Below, in pieces: positions 8,767 to 17,017 of a stretch of DNA of 38,865 nt; within the stretch, counting starts at the first letter, position 1; every line of letters begins with the position of its first letter. The stretch is taken from NCBI GenBank assembly GCA_003151985.1, contig PLZC01000328.1:751-39615 (forward strand), in the 5' to 3' direction. The stretch comes from Acidobacteriaceae bacterium (lineage in GTDB: Bacteria > Acidobacteriota > Terriglobia > Terriglobales > Acidobacteriaceae). The position numbers were made by a program, and so were the translations under genes. The notes under the pieces were generated by a model that saw only the letters and a list, made by a program, of their open reading frames with translations, searched no databases and had not been told where the DNA came from.

Positions 8767-9444
8767 ATGAGCCCAGAGACCGCTTCACTCCTTGCGCGCC
8801 TTCGAGGTTTCCTGCTTCCTGAAGGGGATGCCGCGGCGCGCGATATTGAGACTGTGCGGATCTTCGAAAAGGGGGAAATGCGCGCGTCGGAACAGGCACG
8901 GTGGATGTCCTTTTCCGCTGAACAGACCATCCAGACCAAATTCAGCGGGTTCCGCTGGGATGCGAGGACCAGCGGCGTTGTGATTACAGATGCTTATGAA
9001 GACGGCCACGGGATAGCGATGTCCCGGCTGGCCGGTTTGCTAACCCTGAAGAAGGCTATGCGCGGGCCGGAACTCGATCGTGGCGAGGTTCAGCGTTATC
9101 TCGGTTCCCTGATGCTATGCCCCGCGGCGCTTGCGAACCACGCTTCCCTCGAATGGACCGCAGTGACTGAATCTGTGCTGCGCGTACGGGACCTGGCCGA
9201 CCCAACCGGTGCTGCGGTCGACTTCGAGATCGGTTCGGACGGCGAGCCGAGGTCGTCTACAACGATCCGGCCGCGGCTGGTGGGCAGGAACGCAGTGGAT
9301 ACGAAGTGGGAGGGGAAGGGCAGCGATTTCCGCCTGTGGGACGGCATGCGCATGGCATATCGCCTGGAAGTTTGGTGGGAGATCCCGGGCGCTCCGTTCT
9401 GCTACTACCGGAGCGAGGTGACGCAATGCGAGCGGGCAGCCTGA
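8767..9444 (+). CDS. DUF6544/DUF6920-type protein
   Basis: This 225-residue soluble protein has no signal peptide or membrane helix. The succession EKGEMR, the F-S-A-E-Q phrase, GFRWDAR, a DAYEDGHG turn, LAGLLTL, RGPELDRGEVQRYLG, a late DTKWEGKGSDFR and a closing VWWEIPGAPFCYYR matches the pattern I know for the DUF6544 (DUF6920) family, beta-rich proteins of unknown biochemical function. No catalytic site is recognised. It lies 54 bases after the RDD gene on the same strand and could be co-transcribed with it. The ATG at 8767 has no clear ribosome site, so the start is the least secure part. The 286 bases that follow hold no gene and must contain the promoter of the large SPFH operon, though none could be picked out with confidence. 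Confidence 0.7.
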   Translation: MSPETASLLARLRGFLLPEGDAAARDIETVRIFEKGEMRASEQARWMSFSAEQTIQTKFSGFRWDARTSGVVITDAYEDGHGIAMSRLAGLLTLKKAMRGPELDRGEVQRYLGSLMLCPAALANHASLEWTAVTESVLRVRDLADPTGAAVDFEIGSDGEPRSSTTIRPRLVGRNAVDTKWEGKGSDFRLWDGMRMAYRLEVWWEIPGAPFCYYRSEVTQCERAA

Positions 9445-9730
9445 TCCCAACAACTCCTTGAGAATTGATCAATTGAAGGGGCCGATCCCCTCAGACACCA
9501 AGCTTATTCAATGACTCGAAACCGGTGCAGAGGTATCGTCGCCGATGCGCTGCGATAACTACGCAGGGTGCCTTGCCACCCATCCAATCCCCCCTTGTGA
9601 TGGTGATCACGGCTCATTAGTTAGTTTTAAACAATAATTCGCCAGTTACCCCTTAGTTAATCTCATGTGCGCTGTATCTCTGACTCGTCTGGACTTGTGT
9701 CTGGCGAATTCCCAGGTGGAGAAAAACTCA

Positions 9731-11017
9731 ATGGCCTTTATTGATGTCGCTTCATGGGACGACAGTTCCTCAGGATATGCCGGAGATGGTCCCCAGTTTG
9801 CGTGGAAATTTCGCGAATCGAACCTGAGCACATTTACCCAGCTTTTGGTCAGGGAGTCGCAGGAGGCGGTTCTATTTACCAAGGGCCAGTTGCTGGGGAA
9901 ATTTGGACCTGGAAGGCACACCCTGAATACAGAGAACCTGCCTCTTTTGAGGTCGCTGTTCGGATTGCCGTTCGGCAATAAGAACCCATTCACTGCGGAG
10001 ATCTGGTTCGTAAACAAAGTGGCGCCGCTGAATATCGACTGGGATACGACGAGCAGAAACCCTGTCAGCCAGCAGTCCTTCAGCATGATGTATCAGGATC
10101 CGGACTATGGGGCGATGGTCCCCGTGCGGGCCGTGGGGCGTTATGGGCTCAAAGTGCAGGATGCGGAGCGGTTTCTTATCAAGTTGGTGGGCGCGGCATC
10201 CGAGTTCCATGCCAGGGATTTGACTGAGCACTTTCGCGGCGCGATGAACGCCAAGACGAAGACAACTCTGTTGTCGTACATGCAATCGCAGCACATCGGC
10301 ATCAAGAGCATCTCGGCCTATCTGGAGCCGCTTTCGCAGGCGCTGAAGGCTTCCATGCTGGCCTTCTGGGAAGACTATGGATTCAGCCTGGAAGGGTTCT
10401 ACATTACATCGGTCGAGATAGACAGCAGCAGCCCTGAAGGCCAGAAGATACTGGAAGCTATCGCGGGACAAAGCGCGCAATTGATTGGCGGCTATTCGTG
10501 GCAGCAGGCCAAGGCCTTTGAAGTAGCAGAAAACGCAGTAAGTGCAGCCGGAAAGGGTGGCTTGCTGGGCGCACTGATGATGTCGAACATGATGGGGAGC
10601 GGGGGCGGTGCGGTGGGTGCGATGCTGCAGCCTTCGCCGGGCGGCGTTCCCGCCTCCGGGGCCTCGGGCCAGGTTGGCTCCGGCGTGGCAGCAGTTCCGC
10701 GCGAGGTTTTTTGCTCGAACTGCTCAAGGAAATACTCGAGCGCCTCGAAGTTTTGTCCTCATTGCGGCGACCCCTATGTTCCATGCCCGAGGTGCGGAGC
10801 CGACAACGACAAGGCAGCCCGCCGCTGCGTGAGTTGTGGAACACCTCTGGCTTCTGCAGCTAGTTGCTCAAGATGCGGGATGCAGTTGCCGCTTGGCGCA
10901 AGCATCTGTCCGCGCTGTGTCCGCGCAGTCGGGGGAACCGCCACGTGCGCCCAGTGCGGTTCCCTGCTGGAGCCCAAAGACGGATTTTGCTCGGAATGCG
11001 GGAAGAAAGTGGAATGA
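9731..11017 (+). CDS. SPFH-domain protein with four C-terminal zinc ribbons (YdjI/COG4260-like)
   Basis: This is the first gene of the large plus-strand operon. The 428-residue product begins with an SPFH/stomatin-prohibitin-type region (about residues 1-250), in which VRESQEAVLFTKGQ, FGPGRHTL and GRYGLKVQDAERFL are characteristic. A Gly-rich linker (about 270-320) follows. From residue 328 come eight CxxC pairs (CSNC, CPHC, CPRC, CVSC, CSRC, CPRC, CAQC, CSEC), enough for four zinc ribbons. This layout matches COG4260 proteins such as Bacillus subtilis YdjI, a membrane-associated SPFH protein encoded with PspA. SPFH proteins oligomerise on membranes and organise microdomains. There is no membrane helix, so it is probably peripheral on the cytosolic face. 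The ATG at 9731 has GGTGGAG nine bases upstream. Its stop overlaps the next start. Confidence 0.85.
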   Translation: MAFIDVASWDDSSSGYAGDGPQFAWKFRESNLSTFTQLLVRESQEAVLFTKGQLLGKFGPGRHTLNTENLPLLRSLFGLPFGNKNPFTAEIWFVNKVAPLNIDWDTTSRNPVSQQSFSMMYQDPDYGAMVPVRAVGRYGLKVQDAERFLIKLVGAASEFHARDLTEHFRGAMNAKTKTTLLSYMQSQHIGIKSISAYLEPLSQALKASMLAFWEDYGFSLEGFYITSVEIDSSSPEGQKILEAIAGQSAQLIGGYSWQQAKAFEVAENAVSAAGKGGLLGALMMSNMMGSGGGAVGAMLQPSPGGVPASGASGQVGSGVAAVPREVFCSNCSRKYSSASKFCPHCGDPYVPCPRCGADNDKAARRCVSCGTPLASAASCSRCGMQLPLGASICPRCVRAVGGTATCAQCGSLLEPKDGFCSECGKKVE

Positions 11018-11733
11018 ACATGCAGACGAAATCCGAAATCTCCCGGATATTTGTTCTCCTGTACTTCGTCGGAATTGCGCTCCTGGTTCTCGCCTTTTTG
11101 TTGTTGGTTTCCCCTGGAGAGCGAACACACGCCGCATGGCTCGACCTCATCGTCGTTTGGATTGTCTTCTCCATCAACTTCCCGGTGCTTTCCATGGGTC
11201 GAATGCGCGTCGGCTCCTTTAGTGCCAAGATTCCTGCACTCGGATTACTTGGACTCTGCGACTTCTTCTACTCCTGCCTGGCGCTTGCACTCATATTCTG
11301 TGGCTTTAGTTACGGATTGCCATTCCGCATGCAGCTTGTCGGCCAGATGGGCCTCCTGTTTTTGGCGACAACGGTTGTCGCGATTGCATGGTGGTCGTCG
11401 GCGCATGCCGCTGAGGTGGCCGAAGAAGAGCATTCAACCAAGTCCGGGCTGGAAGACCTCAAGGCAACTCTCTCCCGTTGTGAATCAGAACTCTCGGCGA
11501 AAGCGCCGGATCGTAATCGCGAACGCCAATTCGTGCTCACGCTCAAAGAAGATGCGCGGTATCTTTCTCCGTCCACCAACCCTTCCGCTGTTTCTTATGA
11601 AAAGCAGATGGTTGCGCTGGTGGACGATATTCGCCTGCGGCTTGACGATTCACTTGCCCCGTCATGTTTAGCCGAGCAGTTCGAGCAATGTGCCGCGCTG
11701 ATGGCGCTCCGCAAACAGACTTTCGACCGTTAA
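11014..11733 (+). CDS. Four-helix membrane protein with cytosolic helical tail
   Basis: I do not recognise the family. The 239-residue protein has four hydrophobic helices in its first 140 residues (about 9-30, 42-60, 70-97 and 105-128), then a charged, mainly helical tail of about 110 residues that should be cytosolic and could form a coiled coil (the EVAEEEH...LEDLKATLSRCESEL segment). The start at 11014 overlaps the SPFH stop as ATGA and has GGAAG nine bases upstream, so it is coupled to the SPFH gene. By position it is the likely membrane anchor or partner of the SPFH protein, as small membrane proteins accompany YdjI in Bacillus; that is inference from context only. Confidence 0.7.
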   Translation: MNMQTKSEISRIFVLLYFVGIALLVLAFLLLVSPGERTHAAWLDLIVVWIVFSINFPVLSMGRMRVGSFSAKIPALGLLGLCDFFYSCLALALIFCGFSYGLPFRMQLVGQMGLLFLATTVVAIAWWSSAHAAEVAEEEHSTKSGLEDLKATLSRCESELSAKAPDRNRERQFVLTLKEDARYLSPSTNPSAVSYEKQMVALVDDIRLRLDDSLAPSCLAEQFEQCAALMALRKQTFDR

Positions 11734-11746
11734 AGGAGCAATGGTT

Positions 11747-12469
11747 ATGTCCGGTAAGATCTTTTCGGAAAGCGCAAGCATCTATGAAGACCAGGCGAAG
11801 ATCCTCTTCGACTATTATCGGCGAATTGCCGAGCATATTGTTGAACAGGAAGTTGCGCTCGAAAAACAAGTCGCCGTGGCGCGCGAAGAGGAAGTCCAGT
11901 TTACGGAAGAGCTCAAGCGGAAGAATATTGTCGAGAAGGCCTGCTATGGAGCGGGTGCACTGCTTTTGATTCTGACGGCAGTTTTTACGGTTAGGGATTT
12001 GGCGAATTCACCGGCCTTACTGCTTGGGCTGGCGCCGCTGGGCTACGGACTTTACGTTCTGATGCAGCGCAAGACCCTGGCTCAGAGACTCGTCGAAATA
12101 CAAACAACCATCGAAGGGTTCGAGACCGCGTACAGAGAAATTCCCCGCGACTTCAAGGTACACAGGCTGGGGATCGGATACATCCCTGTCGCGGGTAAGG
12201 TTGCGTTTGAAGGCAAGAGCTTTCTTGTCGATTACACGGGGACGGAGGTCAAGAAAGAATTCAAGCTCAGCACGGTGCGCAACAACGACCTGTTCGCTTC
12301 AGCCGTCAACGGCCTTGAAGACTTACTGAAGACGGTACCGATTGTTGAAGATTCAGCGGAAGTGGAACAGGTAGCGACCGATCAGTATTCCCGTTCCATC
12401 CAGCAGATTCCATATTACGGCTATTTTGCATCGCTCGATCACAAGCTGCGCACTGTTACAGTTGCCTGA
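11747..12469 (+). CDS. N-terminal half of a coiled-coil membrane protein, ends at an apparent frameshift
   Basis: Family unknown. The readable product has 240 residues: a charged helix (about 5-65), two membrane helices (about 70-88 and 93-108), a second charged helix, then a beta-rich domain containing GIGYIPVAGKVAFEGKSFLVDYTG. It stops abruptly at ...LRTVTVA. Shifting by one base at about 12466 continues directly into L-N-D-L-A-V-S-S-V-E-L-P, the sequence leading into the next frame, whose own start is poor. I therefore read this and the gene at 12490 as one protein of about 644 residues, broken by a one-base deletion, a sequencing or assembly error, or recoding. AAAGGAG lies eight bases before the ATG at 11747, better spaced than for the ATG at 11741. 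Confidence 0.7.
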   Translation: MSGKIFSESASIYEDQAKILFDYYRRIAEHIVEQEVALEKQVAVAREEEVQFTEELKRKNIVEKACYGAGALLLILTAVFTVRDLANSPALLLGLAPLGYGLYVLMQRKTLAQRLVEIQTTIEGFETAYREIPRDFKVHRLGIGYIPVAGKVAFEGKSFLVDYTGTEVKKEFKLSTVRNNDLFASAVNGLEDLLKTVPIVEDSAEVEQVATDQYSRSIQQIPYYGYFASLDHKLRTVTVA

Positions 12470-12489
12470 ATGACCTTGCCGTCTCCTCG

Positions 12490-13680
12490 GTGGAACTCCC
12501 GGTTGTCTTCCCCGCGACAGGTTATTCGAAGTTCCTCTCTGAGTTTGGGGCAACCGCTCCCGAGAACGCGGTTGTATTCCCTGTATTCGACGTCCATCAA
12601 CACGATGAGGCTTTGGCGACATTTCACTCGCTCAACAAAATGAAGAAATCGTTCGAGCGCCAATCGCAGCGATTTGAGCAGGTCCTGCGCAACCTGATGG
12701 TTAATATCGCAAGCACTGTTCAGACTGTTACCGGGATGAAGATCAACTCCACTAACAAACTTGTGGAGCAGTCCAACCGCTTGCTGTTCAGGATATTGAA
12801 GGCTTCTTACAATCACTATTCGCCAAAGATGGAAGCGGAAGAGATAGAGCGAATTCGCAACGAGTCATTCAACTACCAGGACGTCGCGGAGGGTTACCAG
12901 CCATTTGAGCTAAAGACAAGTTCCAGGGTTCTGTTCGATGCCGTCTCTGAAGTGTGGGTCGCCGAGGACGGGAGCAAAACCAACTTTCCTTTCGGAATGC
13001 AGCAGATTCATGAAGAGATCGTTGTCCCCATCGTGCAAAACCTGTTGCAGGAGACGCATGCGGAGCGGTTGCGAATCTATAACAACATCCAGGACCAGAA
13101 GAATAGTTATCTGAATAAATGGCATCAGGACACGGAGGACTTTTACGGACGAAATCGCGCCGAGAGCGCCGACCTGATCAACCTCATGCGGTCCACCTTC
13201 ACGGAGTTTCTCTCCAACTACAACACGCTCCAGGCGTTGGAGAACACAGAAAAGCAGATGCAGGCCGGCGGCGATCTCTCCGATACTGCAGTCAAAAGCG
13301 TCGACACCGGGGTGGAGGATGTTTCTGCTTATGAACTACAGCGGCGCCAGTATCAATCCGTAGAGAAGGATTTTGCGGACTATGTAGATCGGCTGAAGGA
13401 AGATATCGATCGCCGAGCGGAGAAGTTCCGATTCATTGAAAACTTCGATGCCTCGCTCCGCGATGGAGACGCACGGTCCATGTCTTCCGCCGGAGGCCGG
13501 ACCCAAGCTCTCGATGAGCGGCGCAAGCCCTTGCTGGCAGTGAATCCACTCTACGCCGAAACTTCGGAACTGGCTCCTCCGCCTGCAATGGAAGACCTGG
13601 CGCAAGAGCATTTCTCTTTGAATCTGAACGCCATCGCAAACAAAGCCATCGGTGAAATCGATTCTCTTGGGAGGGCGTGA
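12490..13680 (+). CDS. C-terminal half of the same coiled-coil protein
   Basis: The 396-residue frame starts at a GTG with no purine-rich site upstream, and the frame is open back past 12466. That supports it being the continuation of the preceding gene rather than an independent one. It is charged and mostly alpha-helical, with no membrane segment. The most striking block, about residues 95-240, contains the phrases YNHYSPKMEAEEIERIRNES, VAEDGSKTNFPFGMQQ and YLNKWHQDTEDFYGRNRAE. These read as a well-conserved domain, yet I cannot name it. A long coiled-coil region follows (about 255-330). The product is probably cytosolic and attached to the membrane through the two helices of the N-terminal half. 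The TGA overlaps the next ATG by one base. Confidence 0.7.
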   Translation: MELPVVFPATGYSKFLSEFGATAPENAVVFPVFDVHQHDEALATFHSLNKMKKSFERQSQRFEQVLRNLMVNIASTVQTVTGMKINSTNKLVEQSNRLLFRILKASYNHYSPKMEAEEIERIRNESFNYQDVAEGYQPFELKTSSRVLFDAVSEVWVAEDGSKTNFPFGMQQIHEEIVVPIVQNLLQETHAERLRIYNNIQDQKNSYLNKWHQDTEDFYGRNRAESADLINLMRSTFTEFLSNYNTLQALENTEKQMQAGGDLSDTAVKSVDTGVEDVSAYELQRRQYQSVEKDFADYVDRLKEDIDRRAEKFRFIENFDASLRDGDARSMSSAGGRTQALDERRKPLLAVNPLYAETSELAPPPAMEDLAQEHFSLNLNAIANKAIGEIDSLGRA

Positions 13681-14618
13681 TGGCTAACTTCAGTTTCACC
13701 GTCGATACCCAGGAGATGGCAGAGGGCTTATACTCGGTTGCCCCGCACGTGGATGGAGCCACGGGTGCAATTGTTTCCATGCAGACCGCCGTGATTATGG
13801 CGGAGCGGCACGCTGCCGAGGAGATTTGCAGCAACGTGAATCGCGGCTTCTTCAGCTTGATCCGCTCGCAAATTTCGCAAAAGATAGCAATTTGCCGCAG
13901 CCAGGTAGAGGCGCGCTTGCTGGAACTGCGAGACCAGTCGCAGAAGCTGCTGGGTGTAAAGGCAACCATGCAGCGCGATTTTCAAATGATCGCGGTCCGC
14001 TATACCAAACTATTTCGTTCGTTGGACAATGCACTTCTGAGCCGTATCCGCGAATTGGACGTGAAACTTGTAGATCTCGTGCACAAGGATGTTGTGCGGG
14101 TGGACAGCCGCACGCGCGCATTACAAGCCTCCGTTCCTGTACATCAAATGGAAAGCGTCGCATCGAGCCAGCGCATAGCGGCGTCGGGCACAAGGGAAAG
14201 GGCAAGCACTGCGATCAAGGCGATGTCGAGGTTTATTCAAGAGTCAAACCAGCAGGATCGCCTCGCGTCAAGCATTCTCAGCGTCGAAAACGCGGATACA
14301 GACTCCACCATGCTTCTGCCTTTCGCTTTGGTTGAATGCGACAGCCTGCAAACCCGGCAACGGCAATGGCAGTATCACACGCCGGCGCCGCCAGTCCCCG
14401 AGGTTGCTCAGCAAATCAAGGGAGCCATCGAGCGGGGCGTCTTCCCTGCTTTGCCGCAAGTAGACTGGCGTCAGCAGCAGGCAAGAGAACGAGACAATGT
14501 TGCCAGGTATCTTCACCTGATTGTGGATCAATCGAAGCTCAATGAGAGAGTCCGCGCGCACGTGATCCGCATGCTTACCGCCGCGCAACCGCAGGCGATT
14601 GCTGGGGTGCGGTCATGA
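13680..14618 (+). CDS. Helical protein, first of a tandem paralogous pair
   Basis: Family unknown. The 312-residue product has a short beta-like N-terminus (SFTVDT), then a long helical core (about residues 45-145) including RGFFSLIRSQISQKI and a coiled-coil run through LGVKATMQRDFQMIAVRYTK. The rest is mixed, with the phrase LLPFALVECDS and a helical C-terminus. There is no signal peptide, membrane helix or cysteine ribbon, so it is predicted to be cytosolic. The downstream gene shares the same core order (GFFRLIGSEITQQ, a helix, then MQQDYHRITDRYSS), so the two are paralogs. The ATG at 13680 overlaps the previous TGA (TGATG) and has GGGAGG just upstream. A GTG at 13677 is in frame but less likely. 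The stop overlaps the next start as ATGA. Confidence 0.72.
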   Translation: MANFSFTVDTQEMAEGLYSVAPHVDGATGAIVSMQTAVIMAERHAAEEICSNVNRGFFSLIRSQISQKIAICRSQVEARLLELRDQSQKLLGVKATMQRDFQMIAVRYTKLFRSLDNALLSRIRELDVKLVDLVHKDVVRVDSRTRALQASVPVHQMESVASSQRIAASGTRERASTAIKAMSRFIQESNQQDRLASSILSVENADTDSTMLLPFALVECDSLQTRQRQWQYHTPAPPVPEVAQQIKGAIERGVFPALPQVDWRQQQARERDNVARYLHLIVDQSKLNERVRAHVIRMLTAAQPQAIAGVRS

Positions 14619-15670
14619 GCAACACCCAGTATTATAGCGAGACAATCTCCGGCGTGGAGTATGAAAATTTTGACTACCCGGCCTCAGAGAACGGAGGCAG
14701 TCAAACCGTTTCCTTCCACTGGTCAGAGGACGTGAACATTACTATCCACGTGGACACATCCAGTTTCGACCTTAGTGTCTCTACAATCAAGCACCACATC
14801 GACGGTCTCACGGTCGCGGTTATCGCGACTGAAAGTGCTCAATTAGAAGAAAAGGTGCGCAGTGCGAATGCTATCGGCCAGAGCGTAACCAGTGGCTTCT
14901 TCCGCCTGATTGGCTCTGAAATCACTCAGCAAATGGTGGCGCTCAAGAGCCGGGTCGATTCGCTGTTTCTAAAGCTCAACGACATGAAGAGCGCCTGCCA
15001 GCGCATTCAACAGAATATGCAGCAGGACTATCACCGGATCACCGACCGGTATAGCTCAATATTCGAGGAGTTGGACCGGGAGTTGGCGAGGCGGATTGCC
15101 AGTCTCGATGAGGCGGCGTACGGACTCGCGCGCGAGGTTTCCCTGGAGGACCGGCGGAGTTTTGATAGCACGCTGTCCACGGTCCCAACGATTTTCGCCG
15201 AGGAGAACTCGCAGACCCAAAGCGTTCTATTGGCCAGCGCCCTGCGCAGCAGGATGAATGGTCTGTTGCAATGCGCGATGGCATACCTTGCATCGGAGAA
15301 GAGAACAAGCAATGCCGTAAGTGCCATGCTGGAGGGCGGCGGTCGCGACGATTCCGCCACGGTGTGTCTGCCGGTTATGTATTTGGCAGCCAAGGAATCG
15401 ACTCCTGCGCCCGCTGAGAAGATTGTTACGCCTCCAGCACCGGGGCCTCTGACCAACGATCCGGAGATGAAGCGCAAGATTCTAGCGCAATTCCGGGAAC
15501 GGAACCTCTCCTGGAGACCGTTGTCAGGCGAGAGCAAAGATCAGATTGAAAGGTTTCTTTTCCCGCTGATAGACGCAATCCATACTCCTTCGCAGGATCA
15601 GGATGCACGAGTGCGGAAAATGATTCTTCAGCTTTGGAAGAACCATACTCCAGAGGCGCTGCCATTTTAG
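14615..15670 (+). CDS. Helical protein, second of the tandem paralogous pair
   Basis: This 351-residue protein is the diverged duplicate of its upstream neighbour. The shared core runs from about residue 75 to 175: GFFRLIGSEITQQMVALKSR, a coiled-coil heptad region, MQQDYHRITDRYSSIF and a following helix. As in the neighbour, a beta-like N-terminal part precedes it (VNITIHVDTSSF aligns with SFTVDTQEM). A Pro-rich linker near 260-280 leads to a small helical C-terminal domain. No membrane segment or zinc ribbon is present. The ATG at 14615 overlaps the upstream stop, so the two products are probably made in similar amounts and may form a heteromeric filament or complex. Function is unknown. Confidence 0.72.
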   Translation: MSNTQYYSETISGVEYENFDYPASENGGSQTVSFHWSEDVNITIHVDTSSFDLSVSTIKHHIDGLTVAVIATESAQLEEKVRSANAIGQSVTSGFFRLIGSEITQQMVALKSRVDSLFLKLNDMKSACQRIQQNMQQDYHRITDRYSSIFEELDRELARRIASLDEAAYGLAREVSLEDRRSFDSTLSTVPTIFAEENSQTQSVLLASALRSRMNGLLQCAMAYLASEKRTSNAVSAMLEGGGRDDSATVCLPVMYLAAKESTPAPAEKIVTPPAPGPLTNDPEMKRKILAQFRERNLSWRPLSGESKDQIERFLFPLIDAIHTPSQDQDARVRKMILQLWKNHTPEALPF

Positions 15671-15695
15671 GTACATAGAATTCGAGGAAAGAGCC

Positions 15696-16988
15696 ATGCA
15701 GGTATTGAACGAACTCCGGTTGAACGACAATCGCATGTTGCTGAAGGATCACATCGTCAGATCGCCTATCCTTCCCAAAACTTCGCATGAGTTGGAGCGC
15801 GATGTCGTGGTGCAGGGAGAATGCGTGGTGGAGGGGGCAGTCTTTGCGCGGAATCTTGAAGTGCAGCAGGGCCCGCTGCGCGTGAAGGGTTGCGTTTATA
15901 CGCAACTCGAGTTGCATGTGAATACCGATGCAACGGGAACGGTGGTTTTTGAAAAGGCCGTCGGATCGTCGAACGCTGTTGTTGCGCTGGCGCCAAGAGC
16001 GCGCACGCATTTTCTTGCGGATGTAAGCGCCAAACAGGTCAAGCTCAGCAATGCTTACGTAGCCGCGAATATCTTTGCCGACGAGATCGTGTTGGACAAT
16101 TGCGTGGTGATCGGAGGAGTATTTGCCACCCGTAATCTTGAACTGAGCGACTGCGTGGTTGGCACCTTCAACAGCCCCGTGGTGCGCTCTTCAAAGACGG
16201 TATATCTTCTTTTCCCCAGTGCCTTTTCGGTGGAGAAGATTAGTTATCTTCCCGGTTCCGAGTTATTCAGCCTCACGCTGGCCGATCTTGGCGCACTTAT
16301 GCGCGGCGTTCCGGAGGCAGAGAATACCGGAAAGATTCGCATGAATATTGAGCAGGACGAAGTGAAGACTGTTCTATCCGCCGATGGGATCCAGCAAATC
16401 CTCAGATCTTACTCTGTGGTTGGGAAGGTGCTGGCGACGGGCCTGGTCGATTATGACCGGCTACAGAACCAGTTCCTCATTTCCTGTGCCAGCATGGGGA
16501 ACCAGTTGCTCAGGACCTACGACTTGGGAGTGGGTTCCGATGGGAAACCGGTGGAGTTGACAGCCGAGCGAATTGCGGATTTCTTTTTTGACATTCTGCT
16601 TGGAAAGATTTCAGTTTCGACGATCAGTGGAGACTTCGATCTCGCATCCATCGTGAATGGCCTGACTCCGACTTTGGCAACGCCAACCGTTCCGAGCGCC
16701 GGTGCGGAAGTAAGTGAGCCAACTGAGCCCGTGCCGTCCCCGCTCGTAGAAGTGGCAGAGACAATAGAACCGCCGCCGCCAATCGCGCCAGTTGCACTGG
16801 ATGTGGAACTTGCGGAACAGGAAAAGCCAGGAACAGAGGAGGGGCCAGAGGTGCCGCTTGGCGGCGAGCCTGTCCAGCGGGAAACACAAGTTCAGCCTGA
16901 CGAAGCGACAAAAGTCTTCTGTCGTCACTGCGGCGCCGAAGTTGAAGATTGCGCTGCGTTCTGCGGAAACTGCGGCAAATCGCTCTGA
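15696..16988 (+). CDS. Beta-repeat (bactofilin-like) protein with C-terminal zinc ribbon
   Basis: The first 190 or so residues of this 430-residue protein consist of short alternating strands and turns (VVVQGECVVEGAVFARNLEVQQGPL and similar), with repeated Val/Gly/Asn positions like the right-handed beta-helix of bactofilins and other polymerising scaffolds. The match is to fold style, not to a recognised motif. A helical middle part (about 200-320) follows, then a Pro/Glu/Val-rich linker (about 325-400). Last comes a single zinc ribbon with cysteines at 409, 412, 423 and 426. It has no signal or membrane helix and is likely cytosolic. GAGGAAA about eight bases before the ATG supports the start. 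It lies 25 bases after the previous gene. Confidence 0.65.
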   Translation: MQVLNELRLNDNRMLLKDHIVRSPILPKTSHELERDVVVQGECVVEGAVFARNLEVQQGPLRVKGCVYTQLELHVNTDATGTVVFEKAVGSSNAVVALAPRARTHFLADVSAKQVKLSNAYVAANIFADEIVLDNCVVIGGVFATRNLELSDCVVGTFNSPVVRSSKTVYLLFPSAFSVEKISYLPGSELFSLTLADLGALMRGVPEAENTGKIRMNIEQDEVKTVLSADGIQQILRSYSVVGKVLATGLVDYDRLQNQFLISCASMGNQLLRTYDLGVGSDGKPVELTAERIADFFFDILLGKISVSTISGDFDLASIVNGLTPTLATPTVPSAGAEVSEPTEPVPSPLVEVAETIEPPPPIAPVALDVELAEQEKPGTEEGPEVPLGGEPVQRETQVQPDEATKVFCRHCGAEVEDCAAFCGNCGKSL

Positions 16989-17017
16989 TAAGTAAAAAGG
17001 ATTTCCGGTAGATTGCA

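Noticed and set aside
9463-9474. 12-base perfect palindrome AATTGATCAATT before the SPFH operon
   Set aside because: Short and AT-rich, not tied to a promoter or regulator; kept only as an observation.
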